A DNA stretch of 64,000 nucleotides from Epiperipatus broadwayi (GCA_028023455.1 JAQFVV010000012.1:6982499-7046498); one strand, 5' to 3'; positions 1 to 11,286 are shown, counted from the first letter of the stretch. A program made the numbers and translations. The notes: generated by a model not told the origin, from the letters alone.

Positions 1-447
1 CTTCATAACAACTGAACTGATCAGTTAAGACCTCTCGGGCAATTAAGAAGAAAGACCATGATATTTTTTGGTTTAAAATTTTAGAGATAAAAATTCAATA
101 AACTCATGCTTCTGATGCCAGTCAAGAATAGTCCATTCTTGTTTGTTTGTTATATGAATAATCATGTAGTAATAACAGTTGCAACATAAGAATGTATGGA
201 ATATACATTAGAAACCTGTTTTGTTTCTTTAAGCCTCAATTTTACTTAAGAGCAAACTTTTATACAGATAAAATTTTATTAAAGTCTAAATACTTACATA
301 TTAAAACAATCACAAATCAGATCACAAGATAGATAGATAAGTGCAGATTGATTTATATTGACAAATAGTAGAAAATTAGATAGTTGACATAGTTTTAAAT
401 AAATATATCAATATTCAGTTATATAAAAAAATTTAATAATCACTAGT
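1..447. other. AT-rich DNA, no feature seen
   Basis: No open reading frame of note, no RNA gene and no repeat that recurs elsewhere in the window was recognised here. Confidence 0.6.
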
Positions 448-747
448 GATCACTCCACAACATGTGCATTATAAACTAATAAACACTTTTAAGCAATACT
501 CTCATTTCCAAACACAAGATAAAGTATTTTGAAAAAATAAAATGAATCAGTGGATCCTCTGGAAATGAGAGAGTGAAGATATTAATCAATCACTTTTGAT
601 TCTATTTTCATATATATACACATTTAAATGGTAGAATGAATTCATGGATTCAGTCTATCTTTTCAAAAGACTTTATCTTGTGTTTGGAAAAGAGAGTATT
701 TCTTAAAAGTGTTTATTAGTTTACATCATATGTATAGTGGAGTGATC
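448..747. mobile_element. Foldback MITE-like element, about 300 bp
   Basis: The two ends are long imperfect inverted repeats of about 85 bp. The left arm starts GATCACTCCAC and runs through CACAAGATAAAGTATTTT; the right arm carries the complements, AAGACTTTATCTTGTG, and ends GTGGAGTGATC. The centre is short AT-rich DNA with no ORF. This architecture fits a MITE or foldback element. The superfamily is not identifiable because no clean target duplication stands out. Confidence 0.7.
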
Positions 748-2372
748 CTTTCTGATTGTTATAGATTAAAACATAGTGCTATATAAATAAATAATTCATA
801 AAAAGTTTTCATAAAATAAGTAAAATGTAAAGATATATATACTTCCTTAGTTTATTATTGAGAGCTATAATGTGTGTCAAAACACATATATATTTTGGTA
901 AATTTTAAATTATCACACTTATTTCAATAAAAATGAATGAATCTGTGAGTTCTGAAAATCAATTATTATAAAGTGTTTAAATGTAAAGATCAACCCTTCT
1001 GATAGAAGGCAAAGAGGCTTTTTTGCAAATAAAAGTTTTCAATTTGTAGAATTAGTTTTAGTGAGTACAAACTGTAAATAGTAAAATATATAGAATCAAA
1101 AATTTTAGATTGGTTATATTAATGCTGGTTTGTGTAAAAAAAAAATTAGAAATTTTATATAAATCAAGTTTATTATAAATTACAAACCTATATATTGTAA
1201 TTATAGTATATATGCTATTTTAATGTTAAAATTTTATTCTGAAATATTAATTAATCAAATCATTAAAATTGGGCCTTTTTTTTTCATCAAACAAAAGATA
1301 ATTAAAACTAACAATAGCTAAAAACTTTTAATATATTTGGAAAAACATTCTAATTAACACTTGAATTAAGAGAGACATAGTTTTAAAACAAGGTTTAGAA
1401 ATAAAAACAAGTAGAGATTATGTTACCATACAAATTTATTTTAAAAAATCAAGCTTCAAGATTCTCCAAAGAATTCAGACAAGAAGTATTGTCTTTCAGT
1501 TATTTGCTGCAGTGAATCTGATTATACCCTAAACCAGTTCAGGTAGTCACAGATGCCATCATTGGTTTTAAGTATATCTTATTAAAGCATAATCAACTAA
1601 GTTTATGACTTTAATTTAGGCTTTGGCTAAGGTACCCTAAAAGGGCATCTGCTTATTCATTATCCATCAACTACAGCATCCAGAAAAGAGGTTCTTACCT
1701 CATCCAGCCTAAATAAGATATAGCCTATGCCTGACATCACATATGTTAACCTAACTCTGAAGTTACTTGTTTCCTCCCAGAATACTGCCTAAGTCAGTGA
1801 AGATTAAAAGCTGTTGTAAAATATATACACTTATCATCACCATTCAAGTAATATCTGGAAAAAAAATTATTCATTTCTTATTCTTGAAACTTCCGATTAA
1901 ATAAATTCTGAGTAGTAACTATGAAATTTGAAAGATGTTACTGCATTCCCAGAAAGAAAGATATTTATATTAATATTTGTCTTTAGATATCTGAGAACTT
2001 TAAATTATCTACATGCACCCATAATAAATAATACCAGTATGGCTTTCCAAAAGGGCTTTAATATTTTTTTCCATCAATCCATGTAAATATTAAAAGTATT
2101 TTTTTTACATAATATTTGTTTTGTATAAATCATTTTCACAATATGTTAAAGTATATGTAAAAGGAAAAAATTAGATTTTATTAATTAATATTGGTATTTA
2201 TTTGAAATGTTGAAGCAGAACCATTGATCAAATATGGTTCTAAAAGTAATATTAGTGAAGTATAATTTCATGCTTAAGAATGAAGAATAAAATTTATATT
2301 TTAATATATTTGTAAGTTCATTTTATAATTGTAACTGTCGAGAGGGTTGTAATATTTATTATTTTGAAGCCA
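748..2372. other. AT-rich DNA without a recognised gene
   Basis: No coding region is supported. A stretch at about 1440-1800 is visibly less AT-rich than its surroundings, but every frame is interrupted by stops and it matches no other repeat in the window. Confidence 0.5.
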
Positions 2373-2612
2373 ATAAACATCACATGATCACCATTTCTTA
2401 TGCTTGTTATAACTGTTGTCAAAACAGGCAAAACTCATTATATGTATTGCCACACACAGCAATGCTAAAGTAATCAATGGATGCCAGAAGGCTTGTGCAT
2501 AAAATCCCCATTTAGTGCCTAATCATCCAATATCCTCAGACTAGTTTCTGGCTTGTGGCCTTCGTCAGTGAGGAGCCTTGGATCTGAGAGCACTGCACCT
2601 ATATCTTAGATG
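2373..2612 (-). mobile_element. F1 repeat copy a (hammerhead-bearing retroelement), partial
   Basis: This is one of at least six copies of the repeat I call F1. It starts with the outer terminal motif CACATGATCACC, continues through the inner arm AACAGGCAAAACTC and the body motifs AGTAATCAATGGATGCCAG and TAAAATCCCCAT, and contains a hammerhead motif on the minus strand. The complementary right arm seen in the 14.1-kb copy is missing, so this copy is truncated on its right side. Confidence 0.75.
2533..2574 (-). ncRNA. Hammerhead ribozyme motif, F1 copy a
   Basis: Read on the minus strand: stem I UCCUCA pairs perfectly with UGAGGA; core CUGACGA; stem II GGC/GCC around a CACAA loop; then GAAA and a very short palindromic stem III (ACUAGU) leading to the cleavage triplet GUC. 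Positions 10.1 and 11.1 are A opposite A, which weakens stem II. Such short stem III hammerheads are known to work as dimers. Activity is untested. Confidence 0.75.
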
Positions 2613-3224
2613 CTATATATTAGATTAATAAAGCAGTTGTTATGTTTAAACATAACTTACTTTCATATAATTACCATTTTCACATACCATTATATAAGTT
2701 TTGAATGACATCATATTTAAGGTATTTTTTTCTATGAAGCAGAAATCAATGATAAATGATAACATTTTAAATAAACTTTGGAGAAATTTGAACTTGGAAC
2801 TGAAGAACAGTTCTCTAAGCTAAAGGGATGGTGTCAAGAGGGTAATGAATAAAACCTTAACAGATTAAATATTTTTTAGCAATTGTTTTATTCCTTTAGA
2901 GATACAATAATGATTAGGGAATATAAGTGATATTTTGTAATAATTACAAGTTATATAAGTGCTAGAAGTATTGGTTAGATTATAAGAAATGTGAATGTAT
3001 GTTGATAATTTTTATCATTAATAACATGGCTTGTCTCTATGCATCAAGATATGGATGTTATATTATTTAATATCATTTAACATTCTCTATAACTTATACC
3101 ATTACAAGTACTGCATTAATATGTAGCCATATACGAAAGATGTGTTAAAATGTGTCTATATATGGCATGCTAATTTTCTTTTAATATCTTCACAAATCAG
3201 TAGTATTTATCTATCATGAAGTAT
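2613..3224. other. AT-rich DNA, no feature seen
   Basis: No ORF, RNA gene or window-wide repeat was recognised. Confidence 0.6.
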
Positions 3225-3492
3225 GATAAACAGGGCAGTAAAAATGCAAAAAACATTAATTATAAACAATAATTCAAATGATCAGAAAAGGAAGTTGAAA
3301 GAGACTTGGTTTATTGCGAAGTTTAAAAACCCTTATCAATCAGCGTAACACTAGTGTTCCACTGAGCATGCAATGGAATATTAACCATTCAGTTCCAATA
3401 TGTCACCATGATACTGGTACACAGTACTGAAAGTGCTTGGAAAATTATTGTTTATAATTAATGTTTTTTGCATTTTGGCTGCTCTGTTTATC
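3225..3492. mobile_element. Foldback MITE-like element, about 270 bp
   Basis: Terminal inverted repeats of about 50 bp: the left arm starts GATAAACAGGGCAG and runs into AAAAACATTAATTATAAACA; the right arm carries TGTTTATAATTAATGTTTTT and ends GCTCTGTTTATC. The centre (about 3280-3435) is less AT-rich and non-coding. No hammerhead core was found inside. Confidence 0.7.
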
Positions 3493-4976
3493 ACGCTTTA
3501 TTCGTGTAGAATAATTTTCATTATCTGACAGAGTTTTTATATTATTTATTTACTATATTATTTCTCTATAAAAATATGCTAAAGTTATCTAGATTTTAAA
3601 TAATCTATTTAATGTTGTTTATGAATTTGCCTTATTATGCATTTCATAATGTTGAGATCATTTCCTTCATGATGAATAATTTACAAACCCGGCAGAAAAC
3701 TGTATCAAACAATTACTAAAAGCATTCAAGTATAATATTATTATTTTATTGCAAATGCCCTTAGCCAAATGACTATTCAGAGTTAATAAACCTGCATATC
3801 AAAAGACTAGATAGCATTCATAAATGATGAACCTAAAATAAATGAATATTTTATTCTATTTATATGAAACATTCATTTTTCTATTATTGTATATGTTGCA
3901 CATATTTATATACTTCACACACTTATATTGCCTTTTAAAAATAGTTTTTTAGTTCATCCTTCTCTTTGATTTATTTACATATGTATATAAGTATGAGTGG
4001 GATATATTAGAAATATGTCATCAAATAATACATAAGAAAAGAGAAAACAAGTTTATTCATATATGAGATTGATGGACAGAATAATAGAATCCATTAAAAT
4101 ACATCTTCAAGTTCATGATACCATGAAGAATTAAAACATTGGAGACTTTACACCTGGAATCACTAGGTGACACTATTCTCTCTAACAACAAAAGCATTTA
4201 CAAAAAATAATTATTTGTATATTATATTTTTATTTATTTCTCCATCCAAATGCATATTATTTATCATGATGTTTTTACCTTTATGTTTGCAAGATCCTTA
4301 TATAAATTTCTACCGAATCTGATTTTTTTTTTTTAAGATTTTTATGAATTGTTGGAGTATAGGTTTTATTACAGTAAGGATAAATGATTATCCACAAAAC
4401 TAAATTGATATCAATCATTCATTTAGAGGATTATCTTCAATGACAGTCCTTGTAATATCCTTTCTAACAATGTAAGTCCTACCATTTTTATTTTGTTGAC
4501 AATAGATTAAATAGTAATTTTTAGTCTATTTTATAAATCTAATTCAATGTTAAAACAAAAGTGATCTATTTCCATCTTTATTTAGATGAGCTTTTTAATT
4601 CACACACTTTTATTTTTGTTTTATTTTTTTGCAATTTTGCATTTCTTTTTCCTATATAGCAATACAAAAACATTTAGATATCTAAATGGGTTTTATGTTC
4701 TTGGCTCTATGTATTTTGAGAGTCTTATCATTCAGGACTATAATATTATTTTACCATATCTATAGTAATTTTCTCTGTGCAGTTTAGAATATTTTAAGGT
4801 TGACCATATATCATAACATCAGTTAACAGTACTACTTATTATAGATATCAATAATAAGGCATTTCGCAAAAATAAATATTTAGAAGCAAGATGAAATAGA
4901 AGAAAAAAATATACAAATCATTTTATGAAAGATTATTAGTGGGGGAAAAGGTAAAGATCAGTATAAATTTCCGTTT
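3493..4976. other. AT-rich DNA, no feature seen
   Basis: Long AT-rich stretch with homopolymer runs, for example a T run near 4323. No supported gene or repeat. Confidence 0.6.
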
Positions 4977-5445
4977 CATCATCATCATCAACCATTATCA
5001 ATCCACTGCAGGATGGTCTCCAAGTACAAACCATCTTCTTTGATCTTTAGCTTCTCTTCTCCACATCACCCCTGCACACTTTCTTATTTCATCCATCTAT
5101 CTCTCATGTGGTCTCTTTCTGGGTCTTTTACAATTTCTTGGAATCCAGTTTAAAATGTCAATTGTCCATCTATTATCATCTCTTCTAGCAATCTGTCCAG
5201 CCCAACTCCACTTCAGTTTTTTAATTTTTTCAATGAGGTCAATTATTCCTGTTTGTTTTCTTATCCATATATTGTGTTTTTGATCTCTTCTTGTTATTCC
5301 CAACATGCATCTCTCCATACTTCTTTGAGTGATCTGAAGTCTCCGTATTGCTCTTCTATTAAGTGTCAAAGTCTCAGATCCATAAGTAAGAACAGGTAAA
5401 ACACATTTATTAAAAACCTTTCTTTTCAAATACATAGGCATATTT
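4977..5445 (-). pseudogene. RTE-type LINE, 3'-terminal fragment
   Basis: The minus strand encodes about 114 residues (5441 down to 5097) that match the region following the reverse transcriptase catalytic core of RTE-like non-LTR retrotransposons: the pattern starts MPMYLKRKVFNKCVLPVLTY, continues GSETLTLNRR, and includes KLKWSWAGQIARRDDNRW and NWIPR. A non-coding tail follows and ends at a CAT trinucleotide run near 4977-4997, which reads as ATG repeats at the 3' end; short tandem 3' ends are typical of RTE elements. The 5' part, including the endonuclease and most of the RT, is missing, as expected for 5'-truncated LINE insertions. The same tail is present at 32.04 kb and, degraded, near 29.1 kb. 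Confidence 0.85.
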
Positions 5446-5990
5446 CAGTTTATATATAATTATATAGATAAAATCATTGTTGATGAGATATATAATTATA
5501 TTAATGATGCCTTGAATTTCTCAAACTGTATATAATTTTTGATTTACTATTGTCAAACCTGAAAATTTGTATACTAAAATAAAACAATTGTTGCAAATAT
5601 GAAAAAAAAAAAATGTTGGGAATAACAAAAGGAAATGGAAATATTTTTATTGTTGATATTATTGTAAAAGTAAATGAAAATGAGTTACGCAATTGTAAGA
5701 AGTGATGATAATAAACTAGTGCAATATTTTTAAAAATAAGAATATCCTTAAACAAATATACTTTGAGTAAATATGAGAAAAAAGTTATCAATGGTTGAGA
5801 AAGATGTATTTATCATTTTAAACTGTCCATAATAAGTTTCACAAGTCATTCTAGATTATCATCATTTCTATCCTTTGTTCTCAGTTTTAGTAACTTTTAT
5901 GGCTATTTCCTTTTTCCCCCTAAAGTCATTTGTGCTTTCAATTGTTTTACCTTCTAATATTTTTTCTAAAATATTCCTTAATGTCAATAT
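5446..5990. other. AT-rich DNA, no feature seen
   Basis: A 96-codon AT-rich open frame on the minus strand (5791-5501) is low-complexity and is not supported as a gene. Confidence 0.5.
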
Positions 5991-6624
5991 TGTTCTACTT
6001 ATAGCAAATGAATATAAACACAGACTTAAATATGTTTAATAAAATATATTTATTACTGTAATGGGCAAGAAATATACACTTGCAATAATTAACACTACAT
6101 AAAATGATTATACCAGTGCCTGCTACCATTGGTGGATTATAGCTTCTAGTTGCCATGCAACTATGGAAAGAAGTGACACCAACGGTACTTATAAATTTTC
6201 CTACTGCTTCTAGTTATTCTGTTATAGCCTGCCTCATGAATAGGTACGGTGACACTTTTGGCTGTACTCTGAAAGCTTTTCTCATATCTGCATTAGGTTC
6301 TAACAGCTCTGAGTCCTGAACTTGCCTCACTGTGTTATTATTTAGCTTACAGTTAAGGTCTCTGGAATAAAGTGTATTCTGCCTTTCAGCTTTGCAACAG
6401 TTTTTCTAATCTTACCTCCAAATGGATTACTTATTGCCAGATTCTCATCCATAATGGAAACATTCAGATTCAGTGAGCATCATTGCCTATTGACCCATTT
6501 TTGCCATTGGGTATACATTATCTATTTGTATGCACTTTCATCCCGGGCAATGAATGCTCAACCTGATCTAGATAATATGAAATCTGGACTAGTACATTAT
6601 TTGAAGGCAAGATCAGATATGACA
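5991..6624 (-). repeat. 3' LTR of the gypsy element
   Basis: About 634 bp. It begins TGTCATATC on the minus strand directly after a polypurine tract and ends AGAACA. It aligns along its whole length with 8918-9556. Shared blocks include TTGCCATGCAACTAT/CTGCCATGCAACTAT and TCCATAATGGAAA. Confidence 0.8.
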
Positions 6625-6635
6625 TTTCCTCTCCT
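6625..6635 (-). promoter_or_regulatory. Polypurine tract of the gypsy element
   Basis: On the minus strand AGGAGAGGAAA lies immediately before the TG start of the 3' LTR. This is the expected place and composition for the plus-strand primer of an LTR retrotransposon. Confidence 0.75.
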
Positions 6636-6849
6636 GGCTAAAATTATCCCTGAAGAATGTAGTCATGTAGATGCATTGATGGATATCATCATCACTTTCT
6701 TGTTTCATTAGGCTTAGTGACTACATCAGCAGGTCCAGTGTCATCATTTGTAGATCTTGTGACTCATCACTATTGGGCTGTGACTCTTCTTTGTTGGCTG
6801 ATGACTCTTCATTGACAGCTGGTGATGTGTAATTTAACCTTAACTAGTT

Positions 6850-7030
6850 TCTGGGATTATGTTGTTGCACTTTATCATGTGTGTTAACCACCACTGTTGT
6901 AATCCTTTAACTTTAATCACAATTGCTGGAACCCATTTAGTGCTTTCTTTAAGCATTTGACATAGGATGTGAGTACCTGCCCATTTTTTTGCACTTTTAG
7001 TTTCATGCATTATATTGGGTTCAAACCCAG
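6850..7030 (-). pseudogene. Integrase C-terminal remnant (Ty3/gypsy)
   Basis: On the minus strand a short open stretch contains KWAGTHILCQ and then TKWVPAIVIKVKGLQQW. The pattern W-x-P-x-x-V-x-x-x-x-G resembles the C-terminal part of gypsy integrases, where a conserved tryptophan-proline precedes a small beta-barrel segment. It is followed by an acidic, serine-rich tail reaching the polypurine tract. The zinc-binding and catalytic domains are absent. Assignment rests on the motif plus position just before the 3' LTR. Confidence 0.45.
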
Positions 7031-7254
7031 ATTATTAACAAGTATTTCTGGGTTGATTCCCATATGAATTTATTATCATAAGCTGGTTCATTTTAGCTAT
7101 TGAAAAACATAAGGGAATGAACCAGTCATGGTTAATAAATTGCTATATTCTGATGACATAGCCAGAGGTAGATATATATTTTTATTAGGCATTATAACTG
7201 ATTTTTATGTGATCCAGTAGTGCTATTTTACTGCCTTGGTAATCAATAATTGTT

Positions 7255-7365
7255 TTACCACTAGTATGCACCTAATTTTTTTTTCTTTAGGCTATTTGAC
7301 ACAATGGACACTGCCGATTCAGTGTCCAGTTCCATTGTTATTGGCATATCATTAATAGAATTCTG
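7255..7365 (-). pseudogene. Retropepsin-like protease remnant
   Basis: The minus strand reads PITMELDTESAVSIVS, close to the D-T-G-A/S-A-V-S-x-I-S active-site pattern of Ty3/gypsy aspartic proteases. The glycine after DT is replaced by glutamate, which would be expected to abolish activity. The frame is broken soon after, so this is a fossil. Confidence 0.55.
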
Positions 7366-7899
7366 CATAGAGTCAATGCTCTCACATTGGTTATATAGGC
7401 ATTTACTGGCATATCATTAATAAGAATCTGTGTTTGAAAGCAGAGTCACATCTCACATTGTTTACACAGGCATTTAGTTTATTCAATTTTAAGTTGCCCA
7501 TCAGGCTTTTTGGAATGGATTCTTCCATTCTGTTAATAGCAACTCATTGTTTTCTTTTAAAGCACACAGTTTTTGTTTTTCAACATGCTTGCAGTAACTA
7601 CACATTGCATATTGGTGTGGATATTTATTTGTGCATGTATCAGTTGATTACATGTATAACACTTTTTACTCATTGTTAGCCATTTATGCATAAAGTGTTT
7701 TTATTATCCTCTGAGTGTTTGTTTGATCTAGTTTCCTTCTCAACCGTTTTAATGCTGTAATTCATTTTCTTTAATGGATTTTCTTGATTTACTGTTAACA
7801 TTGCTAAACTTATTTAGGAGAAAACTGAATCAAATATGAGATCAGGATTCATAAATTAATCTCTTGGAGCTTTCTCAAGGAAATCATTAAAATTGCATT

Positions 7900-8247
7900 T
7901 TAGGGCTAGTTTTTTTTATTTTAACAGCAAATTGTTATCTTTTTTTTCTTTCCCTTGTATACAGTGATGTCTCTCCATTATTGTCAAGGACTTTGAGCAG
8001 AAAAAGTTTGTGATTGGAGACAATGCTTTGTCAAAATCAAGATTAGCCAGAAACATTGAGATAGCTAGTGTGTGAAGAACCTTGAATGTCTGATGTCCAA
8101 TGACAGAGACCAGGATGGTTAATTTTAATTTAGGCTTTTTTATTTGATTAGCCTGCATATAGAAGAATATTTCAATTCTTGTAGCTTGGCCAATTTTCAT
8201 AATAGGCCAGAGCAAATTCTTCAATTGAGCCAATTTCAAACATTCTA
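7900..8247 (-). pseudogene. Gypsy gag (capsid) remnant, main part
   Basis: One frame (from about 8190 down to 7919) contains RIEIFFYMQANQIKK, LTILVSVIGHQTFKVL and, later, SLTIMERHH. This is the order seen in Ty3/gypsy capsid proteins: an E-R-[IL]-E-x-F-F-x-A-N segment, then K-x-x-x-x-L-S-V-I-G-x-x-[TA]-[FY], then a segment before E-R-x-x-F. The segment just upstream (MFEIGSIEEFALAYYENW) lies in another reading frame, so a frameshift separates them. The N-terminal end is cut off by an F1 insertion at 8248-8549, beyond which the leader resumes. Confidence 0.7.
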
Positions 8248-8549
8248 CAGAGGCAAGATTCTCCACTCAGTAGCACCACCAGTGCAAGCAGAGTAATCAA
8301 TGGATGCAGGAATGGTTGTGCATAAAACCCCTATCTAGTACCTATTCATACAATATCCCAGACCAGTTTCTAGCTTGTGGTTTTCATCAATGAGGAGTCT
8401 TGGATCTGAGAACACTGCACCTTCCTGCATCCATTGATTACTCTGGCTTGCCCTGGTTGCACTTCTGTTTGGAGAATTTTGCCTCTGTGAAAACAGCTTG
8501 CGTAAGCATAAAGAATGGTGGTCATGTGATTTTTGATGGTTCGATAAAC
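8248..8549 (-). mobile_element. F1 repeat copy b, inserted in gypsy gag
   Basis: Inner inverted arms: AGGCAAGATTCTCCACTCAG on the left and GGAGAATTTTGCCT on the right, both followed inward by GAGTAATCAATGGATGCAGG or its complement. The outer terminus GGTGGTCATGTGAT lies only on the right. CATTCTA occurs on both flanks (8241-8247 and 8550-8556) and is gag sequence, so it is probably a target duplication. The small ORFs inside (8370-8615, both strands) are by-products of the repeat. Confidence 0.75.
8356..8396 (-). ncRNA. Degenerate hammerhead motif, F1 copy b
   Basis: Minus strand: UCCUCA stem I, core UUGAUGA (first C of CUGAUGA changed to U), stem II with AAACCACAAGCUA, then GAAACUGGUC. The lost C3 makes cleavage unlikely. 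Confidence 0.6.
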
Positions 8550-8917
8550 CATTCTAATTTTTCCCTCTTTGCTGTAGTGAGAAAAAAATATTTTTATTTA
8601 AAAATTATCGAGTAACCATTTGTAATCGATTTTTTACATTTTTTATTTTTCTTGACATGCTAATGATGTTAGCTGTCAATTTTTTAATAACTCAGAATTT
8701 GACAATCCACTGGGGAAAGGGGTTCTGCCGTTATTGTTAATGAATAATCACTCATGTTTGATTTAGAATTTTTTTATTCACATGCTAATAATATTAGTGG
8801 GCAATTTTTAGATTAATGATTATATCTAACATCCTGTGGGCAAGACTTTGTTGTTTTAATCTTTTTTTTTCCAACCATGGGGCAAACTTTTCTGTTATTT
8901 TGACAAATGTGCCAAAT

Positions 8918-9556
8918 TGTTGAGTGTATAGTGTGAAATAGATTTAATAATATATATATAAAACAAATATACACTTGCGTATTTATCCTATATTCAGCAA
9001 TTATGCCATGACCTACTATCATTGGTGAGGTATGGCTTCTAGCTGCCATGCAACTATAAAAAGAAGAGACTCAAACCTATCACTTCCAACTGTTCTGTGA
9101 CAACCTGCCTCATGAGTAGGAATGGTGACACTTCCAGCTGTACTCTGACAGCTTGCCTCATGTCTGTATTAGGTTCTAGCACCTTCCAGTTCTGAAACAT
9201 GACCTGCATTACCCATTCGGATTGACAGTTGATGTCTCTGGGAGAATAGGTATTCTACTGTTCAGCTTTGTAAAACTTAATTCTCTGGAAAATGTGCATT
9301 CTGCCTTTCTGCTTTATGAAAGTAGTTCTCTGGCCTTATTTCCAAATGGATTGACTATTTACTGCCAGATCACTATCCATAATGGAAATATTTGGATTCA
9401 GAGAGCGTTATTTCCAATTGGCCCATTCTTATCATTGGATATGTTATCTATCTGTATACACATTGGTCCATGGTGATGGTGATAAATGCTCAATTAGAAC
9501 TAAACAAACTAAAAATTGGACAAGTCCATTATTTGAAGGCAGGGTGAGGTATTACA
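8918..9556 (-). repeat. 5' LTR of the gypsy element
   Basis: About 639 bp, starting TGTAATACC on the minus strand and ending ACTCAACA. A few bases later the minus strand reads TTTGGCACATTTGTC, placing a TGG at the expected position of a tRNA primer-binding site. Aligns with the 3' LTR at 5991-6624. Confidence 0.8.
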
Positions 9557-9657
9557 ATATCAATAGCAGTTAATCATAAATTATACAGCCATTCAAATGG
9601 CAGGAAAAAAAAAAATATTGAGAAAGAGACAAATAATAAAAAATTGAAGATGAATGT

Positions 9658-9750
9658 TTTTTTTTTAAGTGTCATAGCATCGGCCGGGACGCGAACCCGC
9701 AAACCAGGCAACTGCCTGCAAGTGCAAGACGGTCGCGCTGACCTCTCGAC
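9658..9750 (-). mobile_element. tRNA-derived SINE (copy S1)
   Basis: Minus strand: a tRNA-like sequence starting GTCGAGAGGTCAGCGCGAC (A-box region), with B box GCGGGTTCGCGTCCCGG, ending GATGCTATGACACTT and then an A-rich tail (T run at 9658-9667 on plus). Extra bases in the anticodon arm rule out a working tRNA gene. The head matches copy S3 at 40.84 kb, including the TGCTATGACAC end. Confidence 0.8.
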
Positions 9751-10000
9751 TATTTAAATCAATGTTAAGCATAAAGAGAAGTACATATATGCTGGTTAGG
9801 TAGTCTGTATTTGATATTTTGTATTTTACTTTTGCAATAAATTTTTCTATACTAATTGTAGTCATTTTTTCATTGCTATGGAAAAACCGGTATTGTTTTA
9901 TTAAATATCTTTAATATAATCTATTGTTGTAATATTACATTTTCACTGAATTAGGGTGTGAAATACATGAATAATAGTAGACTTTCAAAACTCTTTTTTT
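9751..10000. other. AT-rich spacer
   Basis: Nothing recognised. Confidence 0.6.
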
Positions 10001-10088
10001 TTTAATGTTTCAAAGCGTCGGCCGGGAAGCGAACCCAGAAACAAATGCTCGTAAGCAGCTATGCTAACCACTCGGCCACCAACACTTG
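9992..10088 (-). mobile_element. tRNA-derived SINE (copy S2)
   Basis: Minus strand: GGTGGCCGAGTGGTTAGCAT (strong A box), anticodon arm around GCTGCTTACGAGC, B box TGGGTTCGCTTCCCGG, then GACGCTTTGAAAC and an A-rich tail (T run at 9993-10002 on plus). It shares its layout with copy S4 at 53.1 kb and is a sibling subfamily of S1/S3. Confidence 0.8.
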
Positions 10089-10684
10089 ACCCGCAGATCC
10101 TGTTTGGGTTATGAAGATTATCTTTTTATAATAAATGATCTATAAAAACGTCTAATACATTTTTTATTAGTTTCTTAAATTTTCTTTTCATAACATAAAT
10201 ATTAATTGTAAAACATTTGCATTTTATTAAGTTAATAGTTTTATTAATTAAATTAATGTTTTCCAGTTTTTTCTAAAGTCATATTTGAAACTCTGCAAAC
10301 ACATTTTCTTTATTCTTGATAGATTGTTTTTCTTTGCATAAGTCGCTCTCATGGTGCTTTTTAATTTTGCCAAGAAATTGTAATTTTGATGAATAAAAAT
10401 AATTTATATGCTTACTATTAGAAATAATATAAATATTTAGAAATGTATAATAATAATAATTTTAAAATAATTATTTAAAATGTTATAAATAATTAATTTT
10501 ACAATTTTACCACTAAAAGAAAATATGCATAATTAAACATTATTTATTGTCTGCATTACATGTAAAAAATAATAATAATAATTTTGATATTTAGTAATAT
10601 GTAGTGGGTTTTTTCCCTCCTAATTCTAACAAATTGTAAATATGTCAAGTTCTTTATATAGTTTTTATTTTTCATTTCTATATA
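10089..10684. other. AT-rich DNA, no feature seen
   Basis: AAT-rich simple sequence near 10448-10470 and 10568-10583; otherwise nothing supported. Confidence 0.6.
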
Positions 10685-10790
10685 AATATAGGGTATTTGA
10701 ACACAGACTTTCAAGCACACTTCAACTATCCACACTATATCATACCACTGTTACACATGACCACACATATGCAGAAAAGATAAATAATCA

Positions 10791-10833
10791 CCAATATCCG
10801 TACTTCGTGCTAAACCAGCCCTCATCAGTTAGT
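10791..10833 (-). ncRNA. Hammerhead motif, F3 unit 1 (inverted)
   Basis: Minus strand: ACUAA, core CUGAUGA, stem II GGGCUGGUUUAGCAC (one mismatch), then GAAG in place of GAAA, then AUAUUGG. The A15.1 to G change and weaker stem I suggest reduced or no activity. Confidence 0.7.
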
Positions 10834-11286
10834 CCAAATTATCGTCTCCCACACATATATACAATCAGTGCTCAGTTTATATTAAGATAGCAAATCTTCA
10901 TACTTTAATGGACAGCTTCAATCTATTCCGATCTCTAGCTCTTCAATCATCCATACCACAGAAAATCTAAAGATGGAAAACTTAAATTCCATGCTGATGC
11001 TAATATTATTCTTATGCCTATGTTGAGTCAATCTGATCCCTCATATAAAGGACCTTATTTATTTAAATACATAGAAGAGGGATAAGCAGGATGCAGGTTT
11101 AATGTGTAATATTGGCATCAACATGAGAATTGGGTTTTCCATCTTCAGATTGTCAATGGTATGGATGGCTGAAGAATTGGAGATTGTATTAGATTGAAGC
11201 CTGTCCATTATAAAATATGAAGATTTGCTATCTTAATATAAACTGAGCACTCATTATATATGTGTGTGGGGGAGATGATAATCTGG

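Larger units (their letters stand above)
5991..9556 (-). mobile_element. Ty3/gypsy LTR retrotransposon, internally deleted
   Basis: A full structural unit on the minus strand: 5' LTR (9556-8918), leader, decayed gag (about 8570-7900), protease remnant (about 7350), integrase C-terminal remnant (about 7030-6850), a polypurine tract (6635-6625) and the 3' LTR (6624-5991). The plus-strand tetranucleotide ATAT flanks both ends (5987-5990 and 9557-9560), consistent with a short target duplication but weak in AT-rich DNA. There is no room for reverse transcriptase and RNase H between protease and integrase remnants, so a large deletion removed them. The gag is interrupted by an F1 element. The copy is old: the two LTRs are clearly diverged. 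Confidence 0.8.

Noticed and set aside
6454-6711. 85-codon plus-strand ORF
   Set aside because: It runs antisense through the gypsy 3' LTR and polypurine tract, so it is a by-product.
7010-7040. GGGTTCAAACCCAG as a tRNA B box
   Set aside because: It is a small palindrome inside the gypsy integrase tail region and has no A box at a suitable distance.
8370-8615. Two overlapping small ORFs on opposite strands
   Set aside because: They lie in the F1 insertion, whose inverted arms produce mirror-image frames. Not genes.
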